NCBI GenBank assembly: GCA_963402885.1
Contig: OY727095.1
Span: forward strand, 377,001-441,000
Source of the DNA: Antedon bifida
Lineage: Eukaryota; Echinodermata; Crinoidea; Comatulida; Antedonidae
Length of the DNA stretch: 64,000 bases
Direction: 5' to 3'
The position numbers and the translations under genes are program-made. The notes under the pieces are model-generated. The model saw only the letters and a program-made list of their open reading frames with translations, was not told the origin of the DNA and did not search any database. Positions 24,860 through 35,876 of this stretch are shown here, piece after piece. The number at the start of each line of letters is the position of its first letter. The stretch's first letter is position 1.

Positions 24860-24881
24860 TATATATATATATATATATATA
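24860..24881 (+). repeat. AT microsatellite
   Basis: About eleven AT dinucleotides in a row. Confidence 0.9.
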
Positions 24882-25019
24882 AACCAAGCAAAAGCGAGAA
24901 TAACAATGAAATAGTTATTAGTATTATTAGAAATAATTGTATTAATCTGTTGAAGATGAAATGAATAAATAGTGGTTAACGCCACAAAGGAGAAAAAAAA
25001 CCCTTGTTTATAGAAATGA

Positions 25020-25130
25020 TCAGGATAGTTAGCTAGGTCTACTGAAAATCTTGTCTACGTTGTTAGCTAGGCCTACTGAACATTGTCTACGTTGTTAGCT
25101 AGGCCTACTGAAAGTCTTGTCTACGTTGTT
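25020..25130 (+). repeat. Tandem repeat, about 35-bp unit, 3 copies
   Basis: TTGTCTACGTTGTTAGCTAG and GGCCTACTGAA recur three times with small changes. Confidence 0.85.
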
Positions 25131-25962
25131 TACTATTTCTCATCATTGTATTTATCCTTTTGGGTATTATTGTTGTTAGTAACTGATTCAAGTAATTCTT
25201 CGTAAGTAGTTTGAATATATTATTGTTAATATCACGTGTACCTTGTGGCTATTTAAACCCTGTTATAATAACCAAATTATCTCATTTTCTTGCCTCATTT
25301 GGGACGTTATTGCAACAATGGCAATTAAGGCAATTCTAATTTTAAATATTTAGTCTGTATTTCATAAACATAATTTCAATATATGGCTGTAAGTTAAACT
25401 ATAATAATTGTTACGCAAACGTTCCGCTAGCAGAGAACCGCTGTTGTAGAACTATAAATATACCGAGTGACGTAAGCGCGTAACTTTACATCTGCGTAAC
25501 ATCCAATCGGAACTTTCCGGTTACATTTCTCATTATCATGAGAGATAAAATCGTTAAAATGTGTATTTCTTTTAATATTTCAAACCTCAAAACACCTGTA
25601 AATATGATAACGTTCGAAGAATTATTATGTCGTTTGAGCATAATAACAGTAGTGAAGGTAAGCAGAATATAACAAAACAAACCACACGATGTTCCATCGC
25701 TATACTATTATCAACTTTAACAAATTTTAACTAAAAAGGAGTTTATTTCTGTAATCTTCGACCCATCAAAAGTATTTAGGCCCCTATTCCAACTGAATTT
25801 ACAAGTGATGTTTTTCTAACAGCTGACGTGGTTTAAAATAACACACATGACAAACAAACTAGCGAAATTATGTAAGTTTACGATGAGTAAATGATTTATT
25901 TTACTGCTGGCCGAAAGCAAACAGAGAAGGAACTCTTTAAATTTCGCAAGCACGTCGACGGT

Positions 25963-26094
25963 ATACTTGGTTCCCACTATGACGCAACGCAAGGACGTAA
26001 ACGCAACGTAAATGATTTGACCAATCACAAGCAATGGATTATTCTAACTGTCGCTTGTTATTGGTCAACTTTCGTCCTTGTGGGAACCAACTAT
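25963..26094. mobile_element. MITE family B copy upstream of the receptor gene
   Basis: ACTTGGTTCCCACTATGACG at the left and CGTCCTTGTGGGAACCAACT at the right, with the core TTTGACCAATCACAAGC. It lies 270 bp from the receptor start. Confidence 0.85.
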
Positions 26095-26360
26095 TTGACT
26101 GAAACCCCACAGCAGTGTAGTTGTAGTAGGAATTTAGTATGACGTCAAAATTCAAAAGAAAGTATTTTAAATCTAAACTTTTTTATGGCCGGGGTGGAGT
26201 TCATAGTTCAAATAACTCATTAAAATGATTGCACTTTAACGAGTGTGTCGTTGCAATATTTAATTAATTTATTGGATCCTAAGAATTAAACATTGGAATT
26301 TAATTGCTTGTTTTTCAGAAATGTCCGGGTCGACCAACGTCATAGTGTTAACTTTTTTAA

Positions 26361-28957
26361 ATGTCGAATCGCCTTCTTCGGAATTCTTTTCCTCCTGTCA
26401 TGATGGTCGAGCCACTGAACTCGACGACCGCTCCAAATTCGACCGTTTATGAAGTGGACACAGGTATGATTTGCAAGATAGTCGGGTTGTTATCAGTAAA
26501 TTTATTGATTGTGATTGGTAATATTCTGATTTTGTTAGCTGTTACAACAGATAAATCGTTGCGAACCGTAACTAGTTATTTCATTGTTAACCTCGCTGTT
26601 GCAGACTTGCTCCTTGGCGTAATTGTCATACCTTTCGCCGGAAGTTACCAAATAATGGGACAATGGGTGTTTGGTGAAAACTTCTGTTTAATATGGGCGG
26701 CCACGGATGTATTATGTTGTACTGCTTCTATATATGGATTATGTTGTATTGGTATAGACCGATACATTGGTGTAACAATACCGTTGAAGCATCATTTAAT
26801 AATGACCAAAAAGAAAGCGTTATTCACGATTGGAATTAGTTGGATGTGTTCATTCGCCGTGGCAAGCGGGCCTTTGTTTGGCTGGAGGCCAACGCTAGAC
26901 GATCCTAACCAATGTCCTATGTCAGATTCCGTCGACTATGTCCTATTTTCAACATCTTGTTCATTTTACATACCGCTAGTCATCGTCCTTATAATATATT
27001 ATCGGATTTACCGCGAAGTCGCTATTCAAAATGAGGGACTCAAAGCTGGATACAAAACTTCAGTGATTACTAGTGAGGGCGCTAACACCGTTACGTTAAG
27101 GATTCATGTCAGTATTTCAGCCAATCACAAGGCAGCAGCTAAGTTAAGTTTCTCTCAAAAAGTTGCAACGTTTAACCGTCAAAAGAGGGCAGCAAAGACG
27201 CTTGGACTTGTTATCGGTGGTTTTATAGTTTGCTGGTTCCCGTTTTTCTTTGTCTTTCCTTTTAGTAAGTATAATTTTTTTTTTTATTTCAGTATTTAAT
27301 AATCAAGTTTTAAATACGTATAAATATCAATTAATGTTTGACAGTAATGTTTCAAAGTTTATCTGTGTTAATGCTGTATAATTAGTTTGTAATGTCAAAC
27401 ATCATTAAAGTGCAATATCTTATGTCAATTTAAAAACAAATAATCCAATTTTATTGCGTCATCGACCGCGTCCTGTGAATGGAATGTCTATACGCGCGCG
27501 TTAATATAATCATTCTTTATTATTATAATACTCAATAGAGATTTAATAGGAAGTTTGGTTGTCGTAAAAGTCAGTATACTATACTGTACAGTACTACTAA
27601 CAGGTTATTCTTGATTAAATCAAACGTCAAATTACTGGGGGAAAATGACAATGATGTCGGTGAATCAAAGCAAAATGCTAAATCAAAACGATAAAGTAAA
27701 ACAGACAGGAAGACATTGCAGAGCTTTCGGGTAACACTACTAAAAAGTAAAAGCTCTGTCTACACTGTCAAACTTTATGGGACAAAAATGTGCCCATATA
27801 TTGACATGACGTCATATCACTACCGTATTTGGGCATATCACTACCATATTAGGGCACATCGCACTTTTTTGGCAAACTATTTTGATAGTGTAGACCTTCC
27901 TAAGTGCAGGTTATATCTGACTACTACAGTACTGTTTTATTGATTTATTTTATTCAGTTGACAACCAACAGCGATGAAACCGCCACTAACAGGTTGAACC
28001 TAAACATAATAAACTACTGTATAATAATAAATTGAAATAAGCAACAATAACAAAAACAAAGATTGGAAATAGATATTTAACAATTTTACCCTTAAATACA
28101 TTTAAACTATCATAAAATAAATCAATATCCAAACAAGTAACAAGCACACTATTAAATGTGTTAGGTAAAAAAAATACCTCGTTTTGTCATTATTAATCGC
28201 ATGATTACTTTTTTTTTCTTCTTCAGGTAAAATTTGTGCGTCATGTGTATCTGTGACTGTGTTCCAAACGTGTGTGTGGCTTGGATATTGCAACAGTTTC
28301 TTAAATCCTTTCATATACGCTTATTCGAATAAAGCGTTCCGTAACGCGTTTAGAAGACTTCTGACGTGTCGATGTAGTAAAGCCAGCAGGCAACAAAGAG
28401 ACTTACGTTATCTTAGCAACATTAATAGATACACTTCAGTTAGCGCTACCGATTCACCCATTATATCTCCTGCAAAGTGTCGTAACCATAACAACAATAT
28501 GAACAATAACGTGCAGTTAGAACCAATTGCTAGCAGCCGAAAGATGTCGAGGCGACGACGAGGTATCGACGAACGACGAGATAATAATATTCTACAAGAT
28601 ATACTTGAACAAGAAATAGACCGGTCACTAACTGATGAGCAAGATCACCATAAATCCAGAAATACAACTCTAGAAGATTTTTCCAAAAACATAGTATTAC
28701 GTAATGCCTCTGTAAGCGATAATATAGATTGTAGCGATGATGATGATGATGAATGTTCGTTTATCAATAATTTACAAAATATGGATCGATTTTTTGAGGA
28801 AAGTACACGGATTTATAATCATTTTCTTCAGACGAGATCTTCAAAACCTTTGAAACAATGTGGTCGAAGACCGAGTGCGCCATCTACGCATATAAGCGTA
28901 TTTGTCGAAACTATAGACGACTCAAAGATCACACGTAGAGGGAGTTACTTTGTCTGA
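26361..28957 (+). CDS. ADRA1-like: Alpha-1 adrenergic-type G protein-coupled receptor
   Basis: Two coding exons (26361-27264 and 28227-28957) join in phase to 544 residues. It is a class A amine receptor. TM1 ends with GNILILLAV, TM2 carries NLAVADLLLG, the ligand Asp is D116 in AATDVLCCTASIYGLC, the DRY motif is at 133-135 (GIDRYIGV), and C109 and C185 are placed for the usual disulfide. TM5 serines S197 and S201 sit in FSTSCSFYIP where catechol-binding serines occur. TM6 is KTLGLVIGGFIVCWFPFFFV and TM7 is VWLGYCNSFLNPFIYAYSN. The third loop has TVTLRIHVS, close to LTLRIH of vertebrate alpha-1 receptors, and the intron falls at the end of TM6 as in those genes. The long acidic C-tail is lineage-specific. 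It likely couples to Gq. An acceptor-like site just upstream suggests an untranslated first exon. An AATAAA at 29013 is a plausible polyadenylation signal. Confidence 0.9.
27749..27897. mobile_element. MITE family A copy in the receptor intron
   Basis: AAAGCTCTGTCTACACTGTC at the left and TTTTGATAGTGTAGAC at the right. The core is slightly shortened (GACATGACGTCATATCAC). Confidence 0.85.
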
Positions 28958-29012
28958 TAATTCATCCAGTATTATTCACTTTTAGAAATTGCTGTTGAAA
29001 ACATTTGTATTC

Positions 29013-29018
29013 AATAAA
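29013..29018 (+). terminator. Likely polyadenylation signal of the alpha-1-type receptor
   Basis: AATAAA, 56 bases past the stop codon. Confidence 0.5.
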
Positions 29019-29312
29019 ACATTTGTAAATATATTTATTAATTGATATGTTGCCAAGCAAGAAATAGTAAAAACCGTAAGAAAACCGTAAAAAAATTTCC
29101 ATAGGAATGACGTAATGAAAATGAAGAATGGAGTGATACGATGACAGTGACGATGATACAGGAAAGACATCGATAGTAAACGCCGATGGTGACAATAATG
29201 ATGTTATTATTTTATTGACGACAAGGGTGTTAGTAATGACAGCTAATTACAGATAATAATATGATAAGTATATTGTGTGACGTTGACGATCGAAAGATGG
29301 TGACGCCGACAG

Positions 29313-29610
29313 CGAAGCGTGTTTCCCACACTAGGGACGCATCGCAAAGAGGTACGCACAACGCAAAGATGTACGCGCAACGCAATGAAATACGCGCAAC
29401 GCAGCGCCACTGTTCGAATAATCCATCGCTTGTGATTGGTAAAATCATTACGTTGCGCGTTACGTCCTTGCGTTGCGTCGCTAATGGGAACCACGCTTAA
29501 GCTCAACGCAAGTAATTTAACCAATCATTACACGATGGATCATTTGAATTTAAGTGATTATTGGTCAACCTAGTTGAGTTACGTCACGTTGCATCCGAAG
29601 TGGTTAGTAT
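29313..29610. mobile_element. MITE family B copy plus an adjoining half copy
   Basis: 29313-29500 has GAAGCGTGTTTCCCACACTA and GCTAATGGGAACCACGCTTA as ends, with three short tandem GCAACGCAA blocks. 29498-29610 repeats the inner part (GACCAAT/ATTGGTCAAC type pairing) in a worn form. Confidence 0.75.
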
Positions 29611-29618
29611 AGTGATAA

Positions 29619-31115
29619 TTCGGACGAGTGCCTCAACGAAATTTAAAGTATCATATTCATCATAATACATTAATATGTCTTTTCGCCTAGATGGCTTAAT
29701 TCTGTTCTTCTCTCTCTGTTTATACAATGCAATGTTTTATTTTGAAATAAATACAGTTGCTTATTTATAGAGTACTACGTCACAAATTCTTTACATATCA
29801 TGAGAACGTTAACATATTACGTAATCAATACGGTATGCTTCTTAGTTAACGTGAAAAGGAACCAGTGAGCAGCAGACGACGTCCTTTTAGCCGTTAATAG
29901 CGAAGTAGAAGAAGGAACGATACGGTATGTTTGAAATGCAATGTTATATAAAATAGTCGAAGTGACTGCTGACTGACTACTAGTACTAGGCCTTTGTTTT
30001 TGCTCTTCGGAGATAAATCGCTCATGCACGTATAATATACCGGCTTCCAAGTCGGCCGAGCGAGTGTACCATGCCATGTGTTTACTTGTCAAATTAAAAC
30101 ATGGAAATTAGCGGCCTGCCAAAATTGATTTCCGTCGAATAACTTTATATAGTAGACCGAGACGTCGCATCGAAAAGCGATTGAGTTCTCTGTTTTTTAG
30201 TCTCCCGGGTCTAGCATGTGTGATGTATATGTTATTGTTTGTTTTGTAAATAAATTGAATTGAAAAAAAAAATAATTCCTTGAAACAATCATTTTATTCT
30301 AATTTATTATGGCATAAACTGATTAACATGATCACTCTGTCAATGCATATCCGTATAAAATGGCGGCATGGATGCAGTCTCTGTTGTAGACTTGCTCCAT
30401 ATGTATTTATTGCCTTTTTAGTCGCGTGCACGCGACTCTACAGCTCACTATGTCGGTCGGTTGGTCGTTCGGTCGGTTGGTTGATCGGTCGGTAAACACA
30501 AATTTGAGTACGCGACTGCAGCCATGTATATGGCCTTGTTTATGTTAGTTCACCAGTCGACGTTTCGATTTTTGTCTGGAGAAAAGTACAAGCTCAAGTA
30601 GTATACGTATGAAACGCCATATATGCAAAAATATTTATCTTTTTACTAATATTAAGTTAAAACTCTCTATTGCTGAACATGGAGAAAAGTCGGTCAAATG
30701 TTGAATGAGTAAATTATCATTAATTGACCGCTTTATCGATTTGTTATCCATAAATTTACTATAAAAAAACAGCTCATCAATTTTATTAACATTAGTGATC
30801 ATTGATTACCCGACATTGTTTCCATGGTAATTAATTAATTTCAGAATATCACACCACCAACACGAAGATTTATTAATTTGTTTGGTTTATGGAGATCATA
30901 ATATGCAAATTTAAGTATGTAATTAATGTATAATGTGTTGTTTAATTAAAAATAATAGTACACTACAATACCGTAATATAGCAGGTACTTAGGCCTACTT
31001 AATTAATGTCGTTACCGCCCTTTCTATAAATAATTGATGTCACACATTCGGAAGTGAATGAAGGATCTGGCGCGTGGAGCCTGCTCACGACATCATCCAT
31101 CTTAATTTTAGTATG
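29619..31115. other. Spacer between the two receptor genes
   Basis: No gene seen. 30415-30540 carries a CGGT-rich repeat (CTATGTCGGTCGGTTGGTCG) also present at 43250-43335. 30600-30650 carries ATACGTATGAAACGCCATAT, which recurs inverted near 770-790. A TTTTGTAAATAAATTGAATTG run at 30243 before an A tract resembles a retroelement 3-prime end but cannot be assigned. Confidence 0.4.
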
Positions 31116-31124
31116 GTACCGTAC

Positions 31125-31494
31125 TATGGGGCGCCGTTCGGGACATTTCAAGTTTCTTTTATTCATATCATCACTGTCGCATCCGAAGCCTGGATTACTG
31201 TGTATTTACATTAAGATGTATAAAACGATTAAAAGTATTTAACAAACGGAAAAAAAACAGAAACGAATACAAAGTAGAAATACAAAGGTAAAACAGATTT
31301 TAAAACTGTATTGAACCTTAGTCATGATACTGGATGGGGTTATTGACATAAAACTGCTCATACTGTATTACAATTTATAAAAGAACAAATCATTATTTAG
31401 AAGCTAGATAAGGAATGCAGGATTGAACTTTTTACTAATCTTGTCGACATAATACAATGTGACACATAATTAGCAATGACCCGAACGGCGCCCC
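31125..31494. mobile_element. 370-bp non-autonomous DNA element with a likely 9-bp target duplication
   Basis: GGGGCGCCGTTCGGGACATT near the left end is matched inverted by ATGACCCGAACGGCGCCCC at the right end. GTACCGTAC flanks both sides (31116-31124 and 31495-31503). A duplication of 8-9 bp is compatible with a hAT-like element (family knowledge). No transposase is present. Confidence 0.65.
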
Positions 31495-31972
31495 GTACCG
31501 TACAACATACTACACATCCATTCTAGGCCTGAATAAAATGTATACATAATGGAATAGTCCTGTTTTAGAAGATTGCATTCGTTGATTAGTTTAAATAGAT
31601 TACGTTAACCGCCGCCGTTTGTTTAGGCTTGCTCATTCGTCTTCTTGCCGTTTTAGACATTTTGGTCACTTGAAGAGAGTCAGTTAGTTGATTGTTGTAA
31701 GTCAATTCATGTTCAGAATTGTGCTGCATTGTTATTTAGGTCACTTCATTTATGACAGTAAACGTATTTGTATATGGCTAGATGTATGACGTCTAACTCA
31801 GTGTTCTGTACAATCTTCATACAAAGGAAAGAGAGGTATTAACCTCTCTCCATCTCTCTCCATTAAATCTTTCTCTTTTACAGACTCAATTTAGTAACCG
31901 ATTCAACAAGTTTCATAATTTATTTTAAAGTGCAGAGATTTCAAAGAGTGGAGTAACGAGGAAAAGTATGTC

Positions 31973-32947
31973 ATGACTCCGTCGAATTTATCATCCGACT
32001 CGATGCATTCAAATGAGCCAACTATCGACATATATCTTGCTGTTTTATTATCCTGTATTTCTTGCGTATCAATAGCGGGTAACGCTCTTCTAATTATTGT
32101 TGTTGTTGTCAACAAACACTTGCATAATCATCAAAATATACTCGTTTTGAACTTATCTGTGGCTGATATGATTGTGTCTGCGATCGTTATGCCTTTCTCA
32201 ATCGACTATTATTTTTCTGGTATCTGGAAATGGGGTTCGACATTTTGTGAGGTGTGGTTGATGACGGACTTCGCGTCGTGTACAGCCTCGATGTTCACTC
32301 TTTGTACCATCGCTGGTGTTCGGTTCGTATCGATTAAATGGCCATTTTACTACTCGTCCAAAATGTCAAAACGTCTTATTTGCACTTTAATCGTCTGCAT
32401 CTGGTTGATGTCATCTTGCTGGGCGGGAATCCCAGTCGGTCTGGAACTGGACCGTCCACGAAATTACACAAGACCAGAGGACACGTGTTATTTGATTTAT
32501 AACATAATCTACTCTATTCTTTCCTCATTATTTACGTTTTATTTTTCGCTTATCATAATATGTACGCTATACTACAAGTTATACAACGAAGCAAAGATAC
32601 AATCAAAGAAGATAAATGCTATAAATGCTGTGACGTCATCGGGTTTGCATCAAGCACGAAGGCGTGAAAATAAAGCAGCGATCACCATTGGTATTATTGT
32701 CGGTTGTTTTGTCCTTTGTTGGTTGCCTTACTTCACTGTGAATAACTTGATTGCGCATCTCCCAGGTGTCTATATCAACTTAAACGTTTTTCTTGGACTC
32801 ACGTGGTTAGGATATTTAAACTCTGCTATTAATCCGTATTTGTACATTGTATTTACTAACAATATCAAGACAACCTTACTTAACTATTTTAAGTTAGGTG
32901 AAAATCGAAGTAGTCAAGTTGTAGAATTGAGGAATTTAAATGCATAG
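31973..32947 (+). CDS. Orphan aminergic-type class A G protein-coupled receptor with altered DRY motif
   Basis: A single exon of 324 residues. The seven-helix pattern is complete: TM1 GNALLIIVVVV, TM2 NLSVADMIVSAIVMPFS, TM3 VWLMTDFASCTASMFTLC with the amine-binding Asp at D99, TM6 GIIVGCFVLCWLPYF and TM7 WLGYLNSAINPYLY. C92 and the Cys of PEDTCYL can form the conserved disulfide. NLS at residue 5 and NYT in loop 2 are possible glycosylation sites. The DRY motif is replaced by V116-R117-F118, so the acidic partner of the conserved Arg is absent; in this class such changes often raise basal activity, though the effect here is unknown. The C-tail is short. The ligand is likely a biogenic amine (inferred from D99). 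A two-codon upstream frame overlaps the start. AATAAA at 32971 follows the stop closely. Confidence 0.85.
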   Translation: MTPSNLSSDSMHSNEPTIDIYLAVLLSCISCVSIAGNALLIIVVVVNKHLHNHQNILVLNLSVADMIVSAIVMPFSIDYYFSGIWKWGSTFCEVWLMTDFASCTASMFTLCTIAGVRFVSIKWPFYYSSKMSKRLICTLIVCIWLMSSCWAGIPVGLELDRPRNYTRPEDTCYLIYNIIYSILSSLFTFYFSLIIICTLYYKLYNEAKIQSKKINAINAVTSSGLHQARRRENKAAITIGIIVGCFVLCWLPYFTVNNLIAHLPGVYINLNVFLGLTWLGYLNSAINPYLYIVFTNNIKTTLLNYFKLGENRSSQVVELRNLNA

Positions 32948-32970
32948 TATGTTTGAATTTATAAACCTAG

Positions 32971-32976
32971 AATAAA
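32971..32976 (+). terminator. Possible polyadenylation signal of the orphan receptor
   Basis: AATAAA, 24 bases past the stop. Confidence 0.4.
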
Positions 32977-33512
32977 TGAGGGGCATAAAATCCCCCACAA
33001 ACCCCCACCCCATACCCATCAACTCCGTCCATCTCCACTACAATCTATCAATCACCATTTAAAATTGAAACTCTTCTCATAAGCAGTAGGACTAAATTGT
33101 ATAAAGCGCTGTTTACTGATGTCTCACAGCGCTAAAGACAAACAAGAATCTTAAAACAGGTCGGATTTTAGTTTTATTGTGGCCACTCGCCTCTTACTAC
33201 TTATACGCCTACTTTAATTATACAACACAATATTTTTTAAATCAACATCATCATTATGCAACATATCATTTTAATCTCCGGTATCTTGATTAAAAGTTGA
33301 TGGAATATTTTGAATAATCAATTAAAATAGAAAACTTCAAGTAGGCTTTCAGTAAGGCGAATCAAGGTTATGATACAAGAAAACAATGTATTCATGCGAA
33401 TAATTATAATGTTACTTAAAGCGCTTTTATTAAATCGCTTCATAGTATATTCATATTTTACACGCGCAGTGTGTATAGGCCAGATGACGTCACACAACTT
33501 TCATCTCCGCTA

Positions 33513-33746
33513 ATGTTTTGTTCCCACTTAGACGCAACGCAAGAAGGAAGCGTTGTTCCCACAAGCGACGCAACGCAACACAGCGACGTTTTGATGCAAA
33601 GTCCTGTATTGCGTAATCACAAGTGGGAACCGACGACGCAACAGTGCTGCAAACATCGCAGGTTTGATTTCACGTAGGCGGGGGCAAACACAATTATCGA
33701 AAGGGCATTTTCTTACGTTGCGTTGCTAGTGGGAACCACGCTTTAA
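33513..33746. mobile_element. MITE family B, long subfamily copy
   Basis: The right end is GCTAGTGGGAACCACGCTTT. The interior ATTGCGTAATCACAAGTGGG and GTGCTGCAAACATCGCAGGT is shared with 40913-41137, defining a longer subfamily of about 230 bp. Confidence 0.8.
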
Positions 33747-33786
33747 GCACACAATTATATCTGAAAGTTATGACTGTAGCTTTATT

Positions 33787-33910
33787 TTAAAGATGTATTG
33801 TCCCCCTGAAAAACTATTATTCTGAATATTTTCTGTTGAATATGCCATTTTAATGTCACATAATTAATTTTCATTTTTCATGTGCTTGTGGAGGGACAAT
33901 ACATCTTTAA
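33787..33910. mobile_element. MITE family C copy
   Basis: TTAAAGATGTATTGTCCCCC at the left and GGGACAATACATCTTTAA at the right form clean inverted repeats. A TTAA stands at each outer end. Confidence 0.85.
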
Positions 33911-34339
33911 GTGTACAAGAAGTAAAAAAAGGATATTCGCACTATAGCCAAATTTAATACCATAATATGACAACTTCATCATATAGGTTTATGCAAATTC
34001 AAATTTAAACTAGTAGGAGGTTTATTCCCAAACAGTAATCAAGATGTCCATAATTTTAGTGAATTATCATATAGAACACTGTCGAGTCGAGTCAATGAAT
34101 GTTGAATAATGGTTTAGCATAATATGCATGTAACTCGTAAACAAATTACTTAGGAAATGTTGTTGAATACTGCAGTAATCCATGTTGATTAATGGTTTGC
34201 CTAATGCACAATAAATGATGAGGGTTGCGTGTACATTTTTACATTTATCCTTGATGCTGAATCAATTATTCCATGGAGGTATCCTCCATGATTAATCTTA
34301 GTGTGCAGGCAATTCTTTGTTTTAGCCTATCATACTTTG

Positions 34340-34932
34340 ATACTGCGTATACGCGCGCTGTGTGCATGCACTGGTCATATACTGCGTGTACGCTGTACTG
34401 ATGGTACGCTGTGTGTAAACTGGTCGTATACTGCGTGTACGCTGTACTGATGGTACGTTGTGTGTGTGCACTGGTCGTATACTGCGTGTACGATGTACTG
34501 ATGGTACGCTGTGTGTAAACTGGTCGTATACTGCGTGTACGCTGTACTGATGGTACGCTGTGTGTAAACTGGTCGTATACTGCGTTTACGCTGTACTGAT
34601 GGTACGCTGTGTGTAAACTGGTCGTATACTGCGTGTACGCTGTACTGATGGTACGCTGTGTGTAAACTGGTCGTATACTGCGTGTACGCTGTACTGATGG
34701 TACGCTGTGTGTAAACTGGTCGTATACTGCGTGTACGCTGTGTACTGATGGTACGCTATGTGTTCACTGGTCGTATACTGCGTGTACGCTGTGTACTGAT
34801 GGTACGCTATGTGTTCACTGGTCGTATACTGCGTGTACGCTGTACTGATGGTACGCTGTGTGTAAACTGGTCGTACTGCGTGTACGCTGTGTACTGATGG
34901 TACGCTATGTGTGCACTGGTCGTATACTGTGG
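34340..34932 (+). repeat. Minisatellite of 49-51-bp unit, about 12 copies
   Basis: GTACGCTGTACTGATGGTAC and CTGGTCGTATACTGCGTGTA recur about twelve times. Unit-length variants (CTGTGTACTG versus CTGTACTG) alternate. A 130-codon minus-strand frame crosses the array only because its units keep frame in part. Confidence 0.92.
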
Positions 34933-35091
34933 TATAAAACATGATTAGGCCACCAATTCTTTGATCCTCTGAGTTCATATCTACTAGTATTGTTCTTGAT
35001 ATTGTGCGTCGTGTAAGTGGATGTACAGTACTTTGGATGTAAAGTAAGAAAGTGTTTTCTTCTTAAGCATCTAGACTGAAGATTTTTCTAA

Positions 35092-35205
35092 AACGTTGTT
35101 CCCACGGACGAAGCGCGGACGTAGGAAGCGCCCGTAGGTACCGTATTCGACGTCACGGATCATCCGAACTGTCGCTTGTGATTTGTCAACTCGCATAATG
35201 ATGCA
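35092..35205. mobile_element. MITE family B remnant
   Basis: ACGTTGTTCCCACGGACGAA and GAACTGTCGCTTGTGATTTG match the family core; the right end is lost. Confidence 0.5.
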
Positions 35206-35318
35206 AAATCGCAATCCATGAAAAATAATCTTTCAACTTGTATATCGTATAATTACTGTCAACAAAGAAATTAAAACTCATCACTCCACAAGATGTCAAG
35301 ATGATTATGGTCGTAATG

Positions 35319-35876
35319 TTATTTATATGTAAACCGATGTCTGAAAGTGAACATCGCCTCTGAATTCGAAAATAGATTATTATTTCCAAGATGCCTACAG
35401 CGATGTACATGATGAATGCAGGTTTTACCATATTTATGAACTATACTTTGCTTTATGTAACGTCCATTTTTAAAGCAGTAATATTTCCGCTTATGCCAAT
35501 AACACTTCAGGAATTTGTAACACTTTTTTCTTTTACCTGTTTTTATGTATATTTTTCTGTTGAAATATCGGTGTTTTATACGATGCCACGTGCATGCATT
35601 TTGCTTGCTGTAACTGAGAATATAAAAATGGCCAGAATGAAGAAAATAAGCCGGTGGTGATTTTTCTGTCGCCAACCGATCTTTTATACTGGCAAAATTA
35701 ACGTGTTTATACAATGAATGCTGATAAAACAGACGACCAAAGCCAACTAGTTTTATTTGACTTTCAGTAACTTTCTGTTTGTTATTACAATCATAACACA
35801 TCGTGATTTGAATGGCAGCTACAATACAATATATAAAGAAAAACAGTGAACAATCTGTGGCCTTGAGGTGCATCAT
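35319..35876 (-). CDS. Hypothetical secreted basic cysteine-rich protein
   Basis: A 185-codon intronless minus-strand frame starts at the ATG ATG pair at 35871-35876. The N-terminus (MMHLKATDCSLFFFIYCIVA) looks like a signal peptide, with cleavage plausible near ITMC-YDC. The mature part is strongly basic, rich in Lys, His, Tyr and Arg, with cysteines in NACTW, KKCYKFLKCYW, YYCFKNGRY, KTCIHH and HRCRH. I recognise no family. The spacing YYCFKNGRY...YGKTC recalls single von Willebrand C domains only loosely. Shorter open frames exist on the other strand, so coding is supported only by length, signal peptide and clustered cysteines. A toxin-like or antimicrobial role should not be assumed. Confidence 0.4.
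   Translation of the reverse strand: MMHLKATDCSLFFFIYCIVAAIQITMCYDCNNKQKVTESQIKLVGFGRLFYQHSLYKHVNFASIKDRLATEKSPPAYFLHSGHFYILSYSKQNACTWHRIKHRYFNRKIYIKTGKRKKCYKFLKCYWHKRKYYCFKNGRYIKQSIVHKYGKTCIHHVHRCRHLGNNNLFSNSEAMFTFRHRFTYK

Noticed and set aside
34272-34290. Perfect short hairpin CATGGAGG-TAT-CCTCCATG
   Set aside because: It is too short to distinguish from chance and has no gene or element context.
34586-34978. 130-codon minus-strand frame as a real repeat protein
   Set aside because: It lies wholly in the 49-51-bp minisatellite, with no start context or flanking gene structure.
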